Shown one piece after another: positions 10,660-21,524 of a stretch of 64,000 nt of DNA. Position 1 is the first letter of the stretch. Each line of letters starts with the position of its first letter. Below the pieces are notes generated by a model. It did not search any database and was not told the DNA's origin. It saw only the letters and a list, made by a program, of their open reading frames with translations. The DNA is from Adiantum capillus-veneris (Eukaryota; Streptophyta; Polypodiopsida; Polypodiales; Pteridaceae), in assembly GCA_014529385.2 (NCBI GenBank), contig CM043942.1, positions 57,475,340 to 57,539,339 on the forward strand. Direction: 5' to 3'. A program made the translations under genes and the position numbers.

Positions 10660-11457
10660 CTCCTAAAATTTTACCTGACTTTGTTCTGGCACATGGTGAG
10701 TTATTTCTTCATTTGATGAGAAAGTGGACGAACCTGGTTTTTCCACCGCATGTGGCCCTTCTTCAAACACCATATCCCTACTGGTGAGTATTTTATTTGC
10801 CTCTAGATCATAGAGTCTATATGCCTTGGACTCTTCATTGTATCCGAGAAATACGCACTTCTTGCTTTTGGCTTCTAACTTTGTTCTTTGTGAATTAGGA
10901 ATATGTGCATAATAGTAACACCCAAATGTTTTGAAATGCAAGACCGAAGGTTTCTCACCAGAGTAGGCTTCTTGAGATTTTTTCCCTTTCAAAGCCTTGG
11001 TGTAGCTTCGATTGAGGATGTACACTGCTGTACTTACTGCTTCGGCCCAAAAGGAATCTGGCATATTGTTGGCTTTAAGCATGCATGGTGCCATCTCTAC
11101 CACCGTTCGATTACGACGCTACACAACTCCATTTTGCTGTGGTGTGTAAGCTATAGTAAGGTGACGTTTGATGCTGTGCTCGTTGCAGTAGTTGTTGAAT
11201 TCATTTGATAAGAATTCTCCTCCTCTATCTGTGCGAAGCTTCTTCACCTTCTTTTCTGTTTCATTTTCTACAAGCTTTTGCCAAAGTTTTAAGACTTCCA
11301 AAAGCAACTTCTCACGAATGAAATACACCCACATCTTTCTACTAAAGTCGTCGACTAATAGTAAAAAGTAGAAAGATCCACCCAAAGCGGATGAAGACAT
11401 TTTACCACAGAGATCTGCATGCACTAACTCTAGAGGAGACTGAGCTTGATTGCTACT
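10660..11457 (-). pseudogene. Copia-1 integrase
   Basis: The rve core shows HADLCGKM (first Asp), VDDFSRKMWVYF and RTDRGGEF (second Asp). The third motif reads QQNGVV-stop-RRNR: a TAG at 11,116-11,118 stands exactly where the catalytic Glu codon is expected. Downstream are FWAEAVSTAVYILNRS and the copia KTFGCYYYAHIP region. Stops at 11,458-11,460 (upstream) and 10,660-10,662 bound it. Confidence 0.9.
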
Positions 11458-11460
11458 CTC

Positions 11461-12423
11461 TTATGGAAATGCCTTTCTTTGTTGCTTACCCATCATGAAA
11501 GCTTCACAAACTTTATTCATATCTGATATTTGAGGCATGTGTGCCACCATCCCAGATTTTTGCATCTCTTTTAGCATGGAAATGCTTAAGTGACCAAACC
11601 TCTCATGCCATAATTGAGTTGTACCTTTTTCTGTAGTAATCGTAAGTGTGGAAAGCTCGTAATGGTTGTTGCACCTGATGTCCTTTCCCACTGTGTTGCC
11701 TTCGGAATCCAAGATTTTTGCTCCACTTTTCTTGAAGTGAAGTTTAAGGTCACGATCCGTGATTGCAGCAATCAAGAGCAAATTCTTTTTTATTTGAGGC
11801 ACGTACAACACATCAGAGAGCTCTTTAGTTTCACCTGTAGATGCTAAAAAAGAAATTGTCCCAGACCCTTCGACTGGACATTTAGCATTATTCCCAACAA
11901 TTACACTGATGGGTTCCTGTAGAGGCTTCCAAGAACTATACCAATCTTTCTTACTGATCATATGTCGGGATGCACCACTATCTAGAATCCAAGAACCATC
12001 AACAAGTGGGGTTTGTGTGGATGAACATACCTCTTCTATGATGGCCCATAGTTCTAGGTCTGCCTCAGCATTGTTGGCAGATTTTCTTTCCTTCCAAGAA
12101 GCTTTCATGGTGCCATTCATCTCGTCTGCTTTCTTCTTTCTGCATTCTTTAACAGCGCGACCCTTCTTGTCACAGTAAAAACAACTTCCAAAAAATTTCC
12201 TCTTCTTGGGCTTCTTCGTAGAGGCATTTGACGTAGTCCCCTTGCTTTTTTTGTTGGCTGTGAAAGCGGCATCACCTCCACCATCCCTGGTCCTGAGTCG
12301 TAGCTCCTCTTCAAGCAACATAGCACTCAGTTCTTCAAACATTAAAGGGGTTGGAAGAACCTGAGTATTGAGTGCTATAACAAGACCGTCATATATTGTC
12401 GGAAGATGTGAATGCAGCGCCAA
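11461..12423 (-). pseudogene. Copia-1 Gag C-terminus, protease and pre-integrase domain
   Basis: The longest open piece of Copia-1 (320 codons). It contains the end of the UBN2-type Gag, a zinc knuckle CFYCDKKGRAVKEC in which the expected His is Arg, the aspartic protease active site WILDSGASRHM, DVLYVPQIKKNL, and the GAG-pre-integrase motif LWHERFGHLS. It is in a different frame from the Gag N-terminus, with the shift near 12,450. Confidence 0.9.
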
Positions 12424-12952
12424 GCTAAATCTTCTAGAGAAATAGCCACCCCAACGGCAGCTAGTTGATTTTGGAAGTCCTTAATCTGTTGATAAAGGCC
12501 TCCACTTTCTCTCCATCAGCAAGTTTCTCAGCAACAAGTTGATTTTTGAGATTTTGAATTTTGGTGTGATTGTGCGCCTCATATTGGCGAGCCAATATGA
12601 TCCAATCCTCATTTGCTTTAGTGGTATGTTGAACCAAAGTGAGAACAGAATCACTTACACACATGACGATGGTGCACAATGCATCTGCATTTCTTCTTTT
12701 CCATGCATGTAGAAGAGTCGCATGCAAGGGAATTGGGAGACTTGGATTTGATGGATCAATTGTTGCAACGGGCTCCAGGTCGGCACCATTTGGCCCCAAC
12801 ACTGTGTCCAACAATACGTAGGAATCCAGAATTGCGGAAATTTTGAATTTCCACAATGTGTAGTTGGTTCCGTCAAGCTTTCCTTCAGTGAAGGCTGGTG
12901 GACAAATGCAAAGCAGAGTAGCACCAGCTGCAGCACTCGAAGACACCGACAT
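12424..12952 (-). pseudogene. Copia-1 Gag N-terminus
   Basis: The probable start is the ATG at 12,952 (MSVSSSAAAG), about 60 bases from the primer-binding site. The upstream ATG at 12,976 is possible. It shows KLDGTNYTLWKFKISAIL, typical of copia Gag (DUF4219/UBN2 region), and ENWIILARQYEAH-like helices (here EDWIILARQYEAH). It ends by frameshift near 12,460. Confidence 0.85.
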
Positions 12953-13012
12953 AATTATTTTTGCAAAGTGATACAATTACTTCTCGTACTTTCTTAGGTA
13001 CGAGCGCCTAGT

Positions 13013-13024
13013 GCTCTGATACCA
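13013..13024 (-). promoter_or_regulatory. Primer-binding site, Copia-1 (initiator tRNA-Met)
   Basis: The minus strand reads TGGTATCAGAGC, complementary to the 3' end of plant initiator tRNA-Met, directly next to the 5' LTR. Confidence 0.9.
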
Positions 13025-13284
13025 TGTAAGAATGTGGAATACAATAAGGATCTAGTAGCGAGGAGAGTAGAGAGAGATTCAATGCAAATTAGAGTAGTGG
13101 AAAATCAAAAATTTAGATTAGCACACTGTTACAAAGTGATGGCGTCATCCACCCATGCGCTCTCAAGGTAGAGCTTAGATGGCGATTTAGACAACTTAGA
13201 GCAATTAGGAAATACAAGGGACTAACAATCCTTCAACAAGGATGTGTGTGTGTGCATCAAGTGTGCACACTCTTAGTGTATAAT
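13025..13284 (-). repeat. Copia-1 5' LTR, left part
   Basis: Matches 7,842-8,083 of the 3' LTR and carries an extra short segment near 13,126-13,142. It stops at ATAAT (13,280-13,284), where Copia-2 begins. Confidence 0.9.
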
Positions 13285-13476
13285 TGAAGGAGTACGAGCG
13301 GAAGTGCGACGCGAGAGAGAGTGCGAGAAGAAGAGCACGACGATATGGTGAACTCTCTCTATTGTAATGTGTAGAGCATAGTGAGTTCTTATTAGGTTTT
13401 TACAAAAGAATATGTGTACATACCTGGCGGCCCGCCCACTTACCTGGGCGACCACATTGGGCTTTATACCCCAACA
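13285..13476 (-). repeat. Copia-2 3' LTR
   Basis: 192 bp, TGTTGG...TTCA on the coding strand. It has the same length as the LTR at 39,042-39,233. A TATA-like GGTATAAAGC lies only about 7 bp from the LTR 5' end. Confidence 0.9.
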
Positions 13477-13487
13477 ACCTCCCACTT
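13477..13487 (-). promoter_or_regulatory. Polypurine tract, Copia-2
   Basis: The minus strand reads AAGTGGGAGGT, next to TGTTGGGG. The same tract is at 39,031-39,041. Confidence 0.85.
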
Positions 13488-13565
13488 AAAGTCCAATGTG
13501 GTACTTTAAGTGTGAGAGAAGCTACTATACAAGCTAATATACAAGAGATGTAGAGAAGTGATGTA

Positions 13566-15236
13566 CTACCCTACACCTAACTGCTTACGAAAATGCGCAA
13601 AGCTCTCTGAGGGAAGTCCTTTTGTAACTAGATTAGTAGGATTTTGTGTGGTGTGAACTTTGACAAGCTGAAGTTGCTTATCCTCGAGCATTTCCCTGAT
13701 GAAATGATACTTCACATCCACATTCTTTGTCTTTGAGTGATAAACTGGATTACGAGCCAATTGTATAGCACTTTGACTATCACAATATAACACAGGCATC
13801 TCTTCTTTGATTCCCAAATCTGTTACTAGTCGATTAAGCTAAATTGATTCTTTGCATGCCTCTGATGCTGCAACATATTCAGCCTCTGTAGTAGACTGAG
13901 TAACACAATCTTGTAATCTAGAACGCCATGATACTGCTCCACCAGCCAATGTAAAGACATACCCTGACGTAGACCTTCGGTTGTCTAAGTCACGTGCATA
14001 ATCTGAGTCTGTAAAACCCTTTACACTTAGATCCTGACTCCCATAGCATATACACATGCTCTTTGTAGCTTTCAGGTATCTCAATATTCCATTCACTGCC
14101 TCCCAATGTTTCTTGCCTGGGTTTGACATGTATCGACTTACTACTCCCACTGCAAATGCAATGTCTGGGCGAGTAGCAATCATTGCATACATCAAACTAC
14201 CCACTGCAGATGCATATGGAATCTTATCCATTTCAGCCTGTTCTTCCTTAGACACATGACAATCTTGTTTGCTAAGTTTCACATATGGTGGCAATGGAAC
14301 ACTCAATGCCTTTCCCTTATCCATATCGAAACGTTGCAAAACCTTGTCAATATACTCTGTTTGAGATAACCAAATCAACTTCTTTGATCTGTCTCTCTCA
14401 ATGCGCATACCAAGTATATGACTTGCCTCACCCATGTATTTCATGTCAAACGATTTTTCCATCTTTGACTTCAAAGCTGAAATTTCTTCCAAGTGCTTGC
14501 CGGCAATCAACATGTCATCCACATACAAAATAAGGATCAGCCAACTGCCATCCTTAGCCTTCTTTGTATATAGACAGTGATCGAACTCACTACGTTTGTA
14601 GCCTTGAGAGCATAAACTTGTGGAATATATGGTACCATGCCCTGGTGATTGTTTTAAGCCATAAAGACTCTTTAACAACTGGCATACCCAATCTTCCTTG
14701 CCTTTCTCAACAAACCCTTCTGGCTGCTGCATGTAAATTTCCACATCTAAATCACCATGCAAGAACGCTGTCTTGACATCCATTTGGTGCAACACCAAAT
14801 CTAATATGGCAACCAATGCAAGAAAGAATCTCAATGTAGTCATCTTGACCACTGGAGAGAAGACTTCATCAAAGTCAATGCCTTGTTCTTGCTTAAAGCC
14901 CTTGGCAACAAGCCTTGCTTTGTACTTTGGCTGACTATCATGAGCGGTGATCTTATACCTGTAAACCCATTTACAAGGTAGAGCCTTTTTGCCCTGTGGT
15001 AATTTAACTAGCTTCCATGTCTTGTTTTTATGCAGAGCTGTCATCTCTGACTGCATGGTCAATTGCCAATTCCCGGAGTCCTTCATTTGCACTGCTTCCT
15101 TGTAACATGAAGGCTCATTGCAATCAGTCAACATGACATAGTTCATAGATGGAACAAACCTATTAGGAGGTCGCGTGATACGTCCAGATCTATGCACAAT
15201 AGGTGGCTCACGCTCAGCCACAACCTGTGGTTCCAC
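13566..15236 (-). pseudogene. Copia-2 reverse transcriptase and RNase H
   Basis: An open frame of 465 codons (15,236-13,839) continues past a single TAG (13,836-13,838) into 83 more codons ending at 13,566. RT motifs in order: WVYRYKITAHD, ARLVAKGFKQEQGIDFDEVF, MDVKTAFLHGD, LYGLKQSPG, catalytic YVDD at residues 238-241 of the open piece, and SAVGSLMYAMIATRPD. RNase H motifs are FTDSDYARD, STTEAEYVAASEA and, after the stop, YCDSQSAIQLARNP. In the relative at 38,373 the codon at the stop position is Cys, so this is a simple nonsense change. Apart from it, the RT-RH part looks close to functional. Confidence 0.93.
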
Positions 15237-15578
15237 TCTATCCTGTCCTTGCTCCTCTTGAGCCCTGACATTTTGTCTTGCATGTGCAGGTCCATCTTCT
15301 TGGAAGACAACTCTTCTAATATCCTCAACCCTCTCTGGTTTAGAATGATATTTGGATTCATTAAAGTGACATCATTGCTGCGGACAACCTTTCTAGATTC
15401 GGGATCCCAAGTCTGTACCCCATCTCATCAGAATTACCCTAGCCTAGAAAGATGCACTTTCTACTCTTTGGCTCAAGTTTGTTCCTAAATTCCTTTGGAA
15501 CCTGAGTATATGCCTCACAGCCAAAGACTCTGAGACGCTTGTATGAGGGCATTTTGCCTGACCATACCATCTTTGGCA

Positions 15579-16037
15579 CTAAATCCTTCTGCAAACCTTG
15601 CTAGGAGATCTATTTACAAGATGAACAACTGTTGATACAGATTCAGCCCAAAACCCATTTGGCAGTTGTGCATTAGACAACATACTTCTGACCTTCTCTT
15701 GTATGGTCCTATTCATCCTCTCAGCAACACCATTTTGAGGAGGATTGTAAGGAGCAGTAAGTTCACGTTTTGTACCTTTCGACTCACAAAAGTCCTGAAA
15801 GGCCTTTGAAACATACTCTCCACCATTGTTAGTGCGTAAGCATTTAAGCTTCTTGCCACTCTGATTCTCCACAAGTGTCACAAACATTTTGAAAACACTA
15901 AACGCTTCATCCTTGTGCTTGAGAAAGTAAACCCATACTTTCCTCGAGTAATCATCTATAAATGTCATAAAGTAAGAAGCTCCCCCTAGAGATAGGTTAG
16001 GCATAGGTCCACAAAAATCACTATGAACAAGTGCCAA
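15579..16037 (-). pseudogene. Copia-2 integrase
   Basis: The rve core has HSDFCGPM, FIDDYSRKVWVYF, CLRTNNGGEY and NGVAERMNR. The second catalytic Asp is Asn (TNNGGE instead of TDNGGE), while the first Asp and the Glu are present. The frame is lost at 15,579, and between 15,578 and 15,237 the linker to RT survives only in pieces. Confidence 0.9.
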
Positions 16038-16075
16038 CTGTGTATCTCTTCTACTGCTTCTATGCTTATGTGTTG

Positions 16076-16690
16076 CTATGTTTGCTTACCATACAAACAA
16101 TGTTCACAGAATTCAAAATCATTAAATGAAAAGCCAGGAAAATAACCAGAACGAGACAAGATTTCCATTCCCTTCTTGGACATATGTCCTAACCGGCTAT
16201 GCCACAAAGAAATGTTCGGCTGCTTGGTTACATTGATTACATTTTTAGAGACATTTGATACATAAATCATGTAAAGTCCTCCAGACTTTACTCCATGTGC
16301 TACTGTCACAGAACCCTTGGATATCTTCCAGATGTTCTGTCCAAAAGTGATGACGTATCCAGCATCATCAAGTAAACATGTGCTGATCAAGCTCTTTGTA
16401 ATTGTGGGAACATGTCTCACATTCTTCAGCGTGAAAGAAGAGCCATTCTGAAACTTCAATTGAACATCCCCAACACCTAAGATCTCACATGTCTGCCCAT
16501 TGCCTAGCCGAACATGATCTTTAGTGGTCACATAAGAAGTAAACCACTCCTTGTTTGGAGACACATGAAGTGATGCCCCTGAGTCTATAATCCAGTCACT
16601 CAGTGCATTTCCATCAGATGCTGTAAGAAGAGCTGGGTCCATTGTATTCTTCAAGAAGTAGATGTCTCCTAAACTAGACTGTCATCCTCT
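16076..16690 (-). pseudogene. Copia-2 protease and pre-integrase domain
   Basis: An open piece of 192 codons: WIIDSGASLHVSPN (aspartic protease active site), VRHVPTITKSLIS, LWHSRLGHMSKKGMEILSRS (GAG-pre-integrase) and a CEHCLYGKQ zinc-binding end. It is joined to Gag upstream in the same region. Confidence 0.9.
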
Positions 16691-17537
16691 GCAACAGTGT
16701 TTGTCACATTTATTTCTTGAATCTTCACTGAGGACTTGTTCTTCTCACCATGGTCTTCAGCTTTCTCTTTGCCTTTTTCTGCTTTCCATTCTCTGCAGTC
16801 TCTTTTCATGTGACCCTTCTTGCCACAATGGTAGCATTCTATGTCACTCTTGCCTTTAGTACTGCGAGACTTGCTACGAGACTGATTCCTCTTTCCACCT
16901 TTGTACTTTTCTTTGGTCCTTCCCTGACAAATAAGGTTGTTCCTTTGCCTTTGTCCATTGTCTTTCTATTGGTTTCTTCAGTAAGAATACTTCCTTCTAC
17001 ACCTGCTATGTTCAAACCATCTGGAGATGTAGAATTACTCAAAGCTGTGCGAAAAGTGTCCCAACTTTCCAGCAATGTGATCAACAGGAACATAGCTCTA
17101 ACAGGTTCATCAAACTTGACACCTTGAGCTGACAACTGACTATAGATTGTGTTGAATTCATTCAGATGATTGGACATAGGTGTCCCTTCTTTCATCTTCA
17201 AGTCAACAAGCTTCTTAAGCCAGTATACCTGTGAAGCTGCACTCTGCTTCTCATAAAGATCACTCAGCTTTAACCATGCTTGATAAGCCGACATCTTGTC
17301 TGCTACATTGAAGTAAACGCTTTCTGCCAAAGTTAGCATAATGGTAGAAAGTGCCAATTCATCCATTTTGCCCCATTCATCTTCGTCCATATCTTCTGGT
17401 TTTATCCCCTTGAGATTTATAGGTTTTATCTGCTTCTTTTGTACCAACACGTGCCAAATCTGCTTCTTCCACAATGGGAAATTGGTTCCATCCATCTTCT
17501 TGATATTGTGAAGAGCAGTGTCTAGTGATCCAGCCAT
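16691..17537 (-). pseudogene. Copia-2 Gag
   Basis: ATG at 17,537 (MAGSLDTALHNIKKMDGTNF), then a UBN2-type capsid region (YEKQSAASQVYWLKKLVDLK, HLNEFNTIYSQL). A frameshift near 16,920 takes the frame away from an intact CCHC zinc knuckle (CYHCGKKGHMKRDC) coded at about 16,850-16,800. Confidence 0.9.
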
Positions 17538-18562
17538 AGCTACGCTTCACAGTGGTTTACTTTCCTGGGAAAAATTCGGCAGAGTTTCCCCTATAAAATG
17601 GCCTCTGAACCAATATCAACCTGTCAAATGAACCAAGAAAGCTTCAGATTCTGCATAAATTTTGGCAGAGTCTCCTTTGTAAAATGGCTCTGGTGTACTA
17701 AAAACATACCAAAAAACAGCTCAAAAAACACTCTCTCTGACACTGTAAGCTGCGGGTAGACCTGTCCTGCACCTGTACTGTCTCTCACTGTCCTGTAAGC
17801 ATAAACTGCGACAATGCCTCAACGGCAGTAAAGCAAAGATGCAATTCCAACTGTCTAACTCGTAGTCAATAAATCCTAGCTGCCTATGTAAGGGTGCTCG
17901 AGGGATCGCTCCAAGACCTGTATCACCGAAAGGATCTCAACATTTGAGAATCCCCCAGCTCAATAAAACCTCACTCGACCCTCAACAAAGGCTACAGTAA
18001 ATCTGACACTACATAGACTTCCCACAAAATCATACATCCACAAATTTCCCACTGTATGCTGTAACCGCTGCGGCGGTTGTTTGCTGCGTGACTCGCAGCC
18101 AGCAAACCCTCAACAGACATACATCATCTCTAACAATACATCCCATGTGGAAGTACCTGCAATGTCACGATGAAATCTGGAATATCAAGCAGCAAACACA
18201 AGCTACCTGATGAACTAGTGGATGTCGCCTACAGTCTGTGTGTAGATGCGCCCGTGTCGTATGTGACACACCTCCAAGAACTGTGAGCCGTCCTTCGATG
18301 TGTAGACAACCACAAATCAACACTCTGGGAGTGTCGATATCCTCAGCACCTGCAGTCGTAGGCCGAAAACCCCAAATTTGCAGAGTCGAATCTGCACCCG
18401 CCGAGACCACGTAGTCGAAAATGGCCTGCGCAGACCTTTGTCGAAGCCGAACGGTGGCCAAGATGACCTAAGAATGAAATTCTGAGAACACCAAGCCCTT
18501 CGGGTGCTCCCACAGGATTTGGGGCCGTGTCTTCGCCTGTCGGATTTCACTCCAATCTGAGT
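17538..18562 (-). other. Copia-2 leader and replaced LTR end
   Basis: About 1 kb between gag and the LTR fragment. It holds no clear ORF. An imperfect direct repeat of about 35 bp lies at about 17,570 and 17,658 (GGCAGAGT...AAAATGGC). From 18,000 to 18,560 it is more GC-rich than the surroundings. The missing 90 bp of the 5' LTR and the primer-binding site are not found here. Confidence 0.5.
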
Positions 18563-18664
18563 AGCATAGTGAGTTCTTATTAGGTTTTTACAAAAGAATA
18601 TGTGTACATACCTGGCGGCCCGCCCACTTACCGGGACGACCACATTGGGCTTTATACCCCAACA
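18563..18664 (-). repeat. Copia-2 5' LTR fragment
   Basis: Matches the right-hand 102 bp of the 192-bp 3' LTR, from GCATAGTGAGTTCTTATTAG to CCCCAACA. The rest of the LTR is absent. Confidence 0.88.
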
Positions 18665-19142
18665 ATAATGCTCAAAATACTCATGGAGAAGGCCTCCTTA
18701 TATAGGTTTAAGGGAGCCACAAAAATCCCATGTGCAGCCGCCCTTGGATGGCCAAGTCCAAGCCACATTTGGCCATGTGTCCATGTGCAGCCGCTTTTGG
18801 GTAGAAACGCCCACCTGGAAGTCGGCCACCGGCCATTTGAAGCCCCTTTTCTGATTGTCTTCCGGCCGGCGTTCGGCCAATATTCCGGCCACCCTCCGAC
18901 TAAAAGGAATATTTCGGCGAATAAAAAGTCTCGGGGGCTCCGCCCCCAAGGCCCCCAAAGGTGCCCTTGAATTTTCTCCATACCATCCACGATCACAAAT
19001 AAAGATCTCATCAGCGTGAAAAGCTGGAATCCACCAAATATATTTGCGCCAATGGCTTCTCCTCATATGGGGGCCTTACAAATTGTGCAGCATATATTGT
19101 GGTGGCAAAACTGAGAGAGGTGGGCATTGCAAGTATACTAAC
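18665..19142 (-). repeat. Copia-1 5' LTR, right part
   Basis: Starts with the target duplication ATAAT and resumes the Copia-1 LTR, including its TATA box (18,696-18,706), to the terminal ACA at 19,142. Confidence 0.9.
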
Positions 19143-20187
19143 ATCTGGCTGACCAAGCTTTTGGAAAATTGCACAACTCTTTGAATTCTCTTGAGCATCT
19201 TTCAACACAGGAGGCCACCATAATCCAACTTGCAATACCTTTTTTCCTGTTATATCACCTAAAAAATATCCACCTGCTACTCTTGAATGAGATGCTTGCA
19301 AAACAGCCTTTTGTTCAAAATTAGGTACACATCTTCTAATCACCTGATCTATTCCTTTCCTATATAAAGCTCCTGCTATGACAAAAAAGGGTCTACTTTT
19401 AAAAGAAACCTACCTTCTTTGATCACTTGTAAAACTGATGGCATAGTGCCATTTTTCAAAAATATCAATATCTGATCATCCCATGACTCTGATATTGCAT
19501 TTTGAACCTCAAACAACTTACCATCAGGAAGATCATCATTAACACCTGTTGGCTCTTCTCCAATTTCTTAAATAATCAACAATGGCATGCTCTTTACCTG
19601 GTGTATGGACAATACAAAAATCAAATTCCTATAGCAACAACATCCATCTAGCTAGCCTTCCTGTTAGCGATGGCTTCTTAAGTAGGTACAATACATTTTG
19701 AAGGTAAACATTAAAAACCACCCTATTACTCACAACAAATAATGCTTGAATTTGATTAAAGCATAAACCATCCGAAGAGATTATCTTTCAGTGACATCAT
19801 ATTTCTTTCAGCTGAGGTTAACACTCTAGTGGCCTAATATACAGGTTTGAAGCATCCTCTAACTCTTCCCTGCATGAGCACAACTCCTATGGCCATATTT
19901 GATGCATCAACAAACACATGAAAAGATAATGTCCAATCTAGTTTCTCTAATATTGGTGCCATTGATAACATCTTCTTCAATATATGAAATGATTTCTCTT
20001 AAGGTTCATCCCAAAAAAACAATATGTTCTTCTTTGTCAGATGAGTTAGAAGCATGCAAACATTTGCTAAATATCTGATGTACCTACCTTGCCATTTAAT
20101 CTGACGATAAAACTTGGTCACTTCCTCTACATTCTGTGGAGTTTTAGCTGCTTCAACTACTTCAATTTTCTTCTCATCAATAGACAT
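19143..20187 (-). pseudogene. Family B gypsy RNase H and integrase zinc-binding domain
   Basis: Reading leftwards: RNase H starts with VEEVTKFYRQIKWQGRYIR and continues through FHVFVDASNMAIGVVLMQG (about 19,900) in broken frames. The integrase HHCC domain lies at 19,343-19,143 (ASHSRVAGGYFLGDITGKK, LWWPPVLKDA, then CAIFQKLGQP, whose last Cys is Phe). It stops at 19,142 where Copia-1 is inserted and continues at 7,841. Confidence 0.8.
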
Positions 20188-20911
20188 TACCTCCAGGGAA
20201 ACAACATGACCTAGAAGAACTCAACTCTTAATAGCAATCACCCTCTTGAAAGGATTGAAGCACATTCTAAACTTCCTACACCTTTTTAAACACAACTTAA
20301 GATGATGCAAGTGCAAATCATTCTTACCAAACACTAAAAATCATCCACAAAGACCTCATAAAATCCTGCAAGTAAGTTTAAATGTTTTATATGCTAAAAA
20401 AATGAATGATGGTGGTCCATTCTTGAGTCCAAAATACATAACTGTAGATGCAAAATCTCCCCACTATGTGATAAAAGGTGTGTTATATTGATCCTCCTCC
20501 TTTAACTTTAATCTGATTGTATCCTGAAAAGCCATCCAAGAAGATATACATTTCTTTCCCAAATACTGCATCCAAGATTGCATCACAAAATGGAATTAGA
20601 AATGGATCAGTGATAGTTGTTGCATTTAACGTTCTAAAATCAACACAAACTCTAATCTTGGCATTCTTCTCGGGTATCACAATTGTAGGTGACAACCATG
20701 TAACGTCATGAATTGGTTTAATAAATCCCACATTTAACAATTTATCAGTCTTCTGCTTAACCTGTTGTGCAAAATTTGGATTCATTATGCACCTTTGTTG
20801 TACAGTAGGAGCTGCATCCTTGCTGAAGTTGACATGGTGCTGATGCAAATTAGGATCTATTTCCTTAACCTCAGAATAGTCCCATGAAAAAATATATTTA
20901 TATTCAATCAA
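20188..20911 (-). pseudogene. Family B gypsy reverse transcriptase
   Basis: Open from 20,911 to 20,483: a conserved entry (DPNLHQHHVNFSKDA), VGFIKPIHDVTWLSPTIVIP, KIRVCVDFRTLNATTITDPF and DGFSGYNQIKV. Left of 20,483 the palm continues only in scattered frames and the catalytic DD motif is not preserved. Domain order places it directly upstream of the RNase H entry. Confidence 0.85.
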
Positions 20912-21141
20912 TAATTAAAACAATTCTTGTAAAAATTATCCGTCCACATGAATAATGACCTTAACCATTTTTGGATCTTCTTCAATGCCCAAATTGAGTT
21001 CCTTTACTCATCGTGCTTCACTCTGCTTGAACTTCCAAGCCTTTTGTTGTATATCTTCTCAGCGAAGGCTCTTTCCTCGTTTTCCTCCTACTGCAAAGCC
21101 TCTTTTGAGCTTGAAGCCACATTCTAATCCACCGCCTATAT

Positions 21142-21453
21142 TTATTGCCTAGGAACTATATCTAATTTTTCCTCCTCTACTTCATCCTCCTTGTGCGAGA
21201 TCCCTTCTATATCAACCTCAAATACAGGTACAATGGTTAGATTAGCTTTTAAAAAATCTTTCTCCTCATCATCCTCAACTTCCTCTACAAAATTAATGGT
21301 TTGAGCATACAATGGCCTCTCCTTAACAGAAATATTCCTCCTTCTTAACATGGAAATTGTAATCACGTGTTTCCCTTTTTTCAAGAAAATCTTATTTTCA
21401 TCCCAATCCCGCTTAACTCTAGTCAACCTGAACCAGGGTCTCCACAGTAACAT
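21142..21453 (-). pseudogene. Family B gypsy protease-RT linker
   Basis: The motif WRPWFRLTRVKRDWDENK follows the protease in plant gypsy polyproteins and is succeeded by KKGKHVI and an acidic linker. The protease active site itself is not present. About 230 bp of unreadable linker separates it from the RT. Confidence 0.65.
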
Positions 21454-21524
21454 ATCATGAGGATCATCACCCTATTTTGTTTTTAGAACCAAGGTCTCCC
21501 AAGTAAAATCTCATGAGGAGCATC
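21431..21524. repeat. 38-bp imperfect duplication at family B/C junction
   Basis: AACCAGGGTCTCCACAGTAA... at 21,431-21,468 and AACCAAGGTCTCCCAAGTAA... at 21,487-21,524 (offset 56 bp, a few mismatches). Both encode the HDMLLWRPWF-type protease-RT motif, so a second copy of that motif is fused to the family C integrase end. Confidence 0.7.

Larger units (their letters stand above)
13285..18664 (-). mobile_element. Copia-2, nested Ty1/copia element
   Basis: Bounded by TG (13,285) and CA (18,664) and flanked by identical 5-mers ATAAT at 13,280-13,284 and 18,665-18,669. It lies inside the Copia-1 5' LTR. At 5,380 bp it has gag, PR, INT, RT and RH in copia order on the minus strand. The 3' LTR is complete (192 bp), but the 5' LTR keeps only about 102 bp and no primer-binding site is visible. 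A relative of its 3' end is at 38,373-39,233 on the other strand. Confidence 0.9.
7842..19142 (-). mobile_element. Copia-1, complete but interrupted Ty1/copia element
   Basis: A minus-strand element bounded by LTRs 7,842-8,580 and 13,025-13,284 plus 18,665-19,142. Its 5' LTR is split by Copia-2 and its RNase H by a solo LTR. Without Copia-2 it is about 5.9 kb. Domain order GAG-PR-INT-RT-RH is that of Ty1/copia. Flanking 5-mers are TCTAG (left) and TCTGG (right), a target duplication with one change. It interrupts the family B gypsy integrase, whose two halves continue on either side. Multiple in-frame stops make it non-autonomous. Confidence 0.9.

Noticed and set aside
18165-18461. Possible WD40-like peptide (VVSAGADSTLQIWGF)
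   Set aside because: A single short match in a 98-codon ORF without further blades or a second GH-WD pair; not enough for a captured gene.
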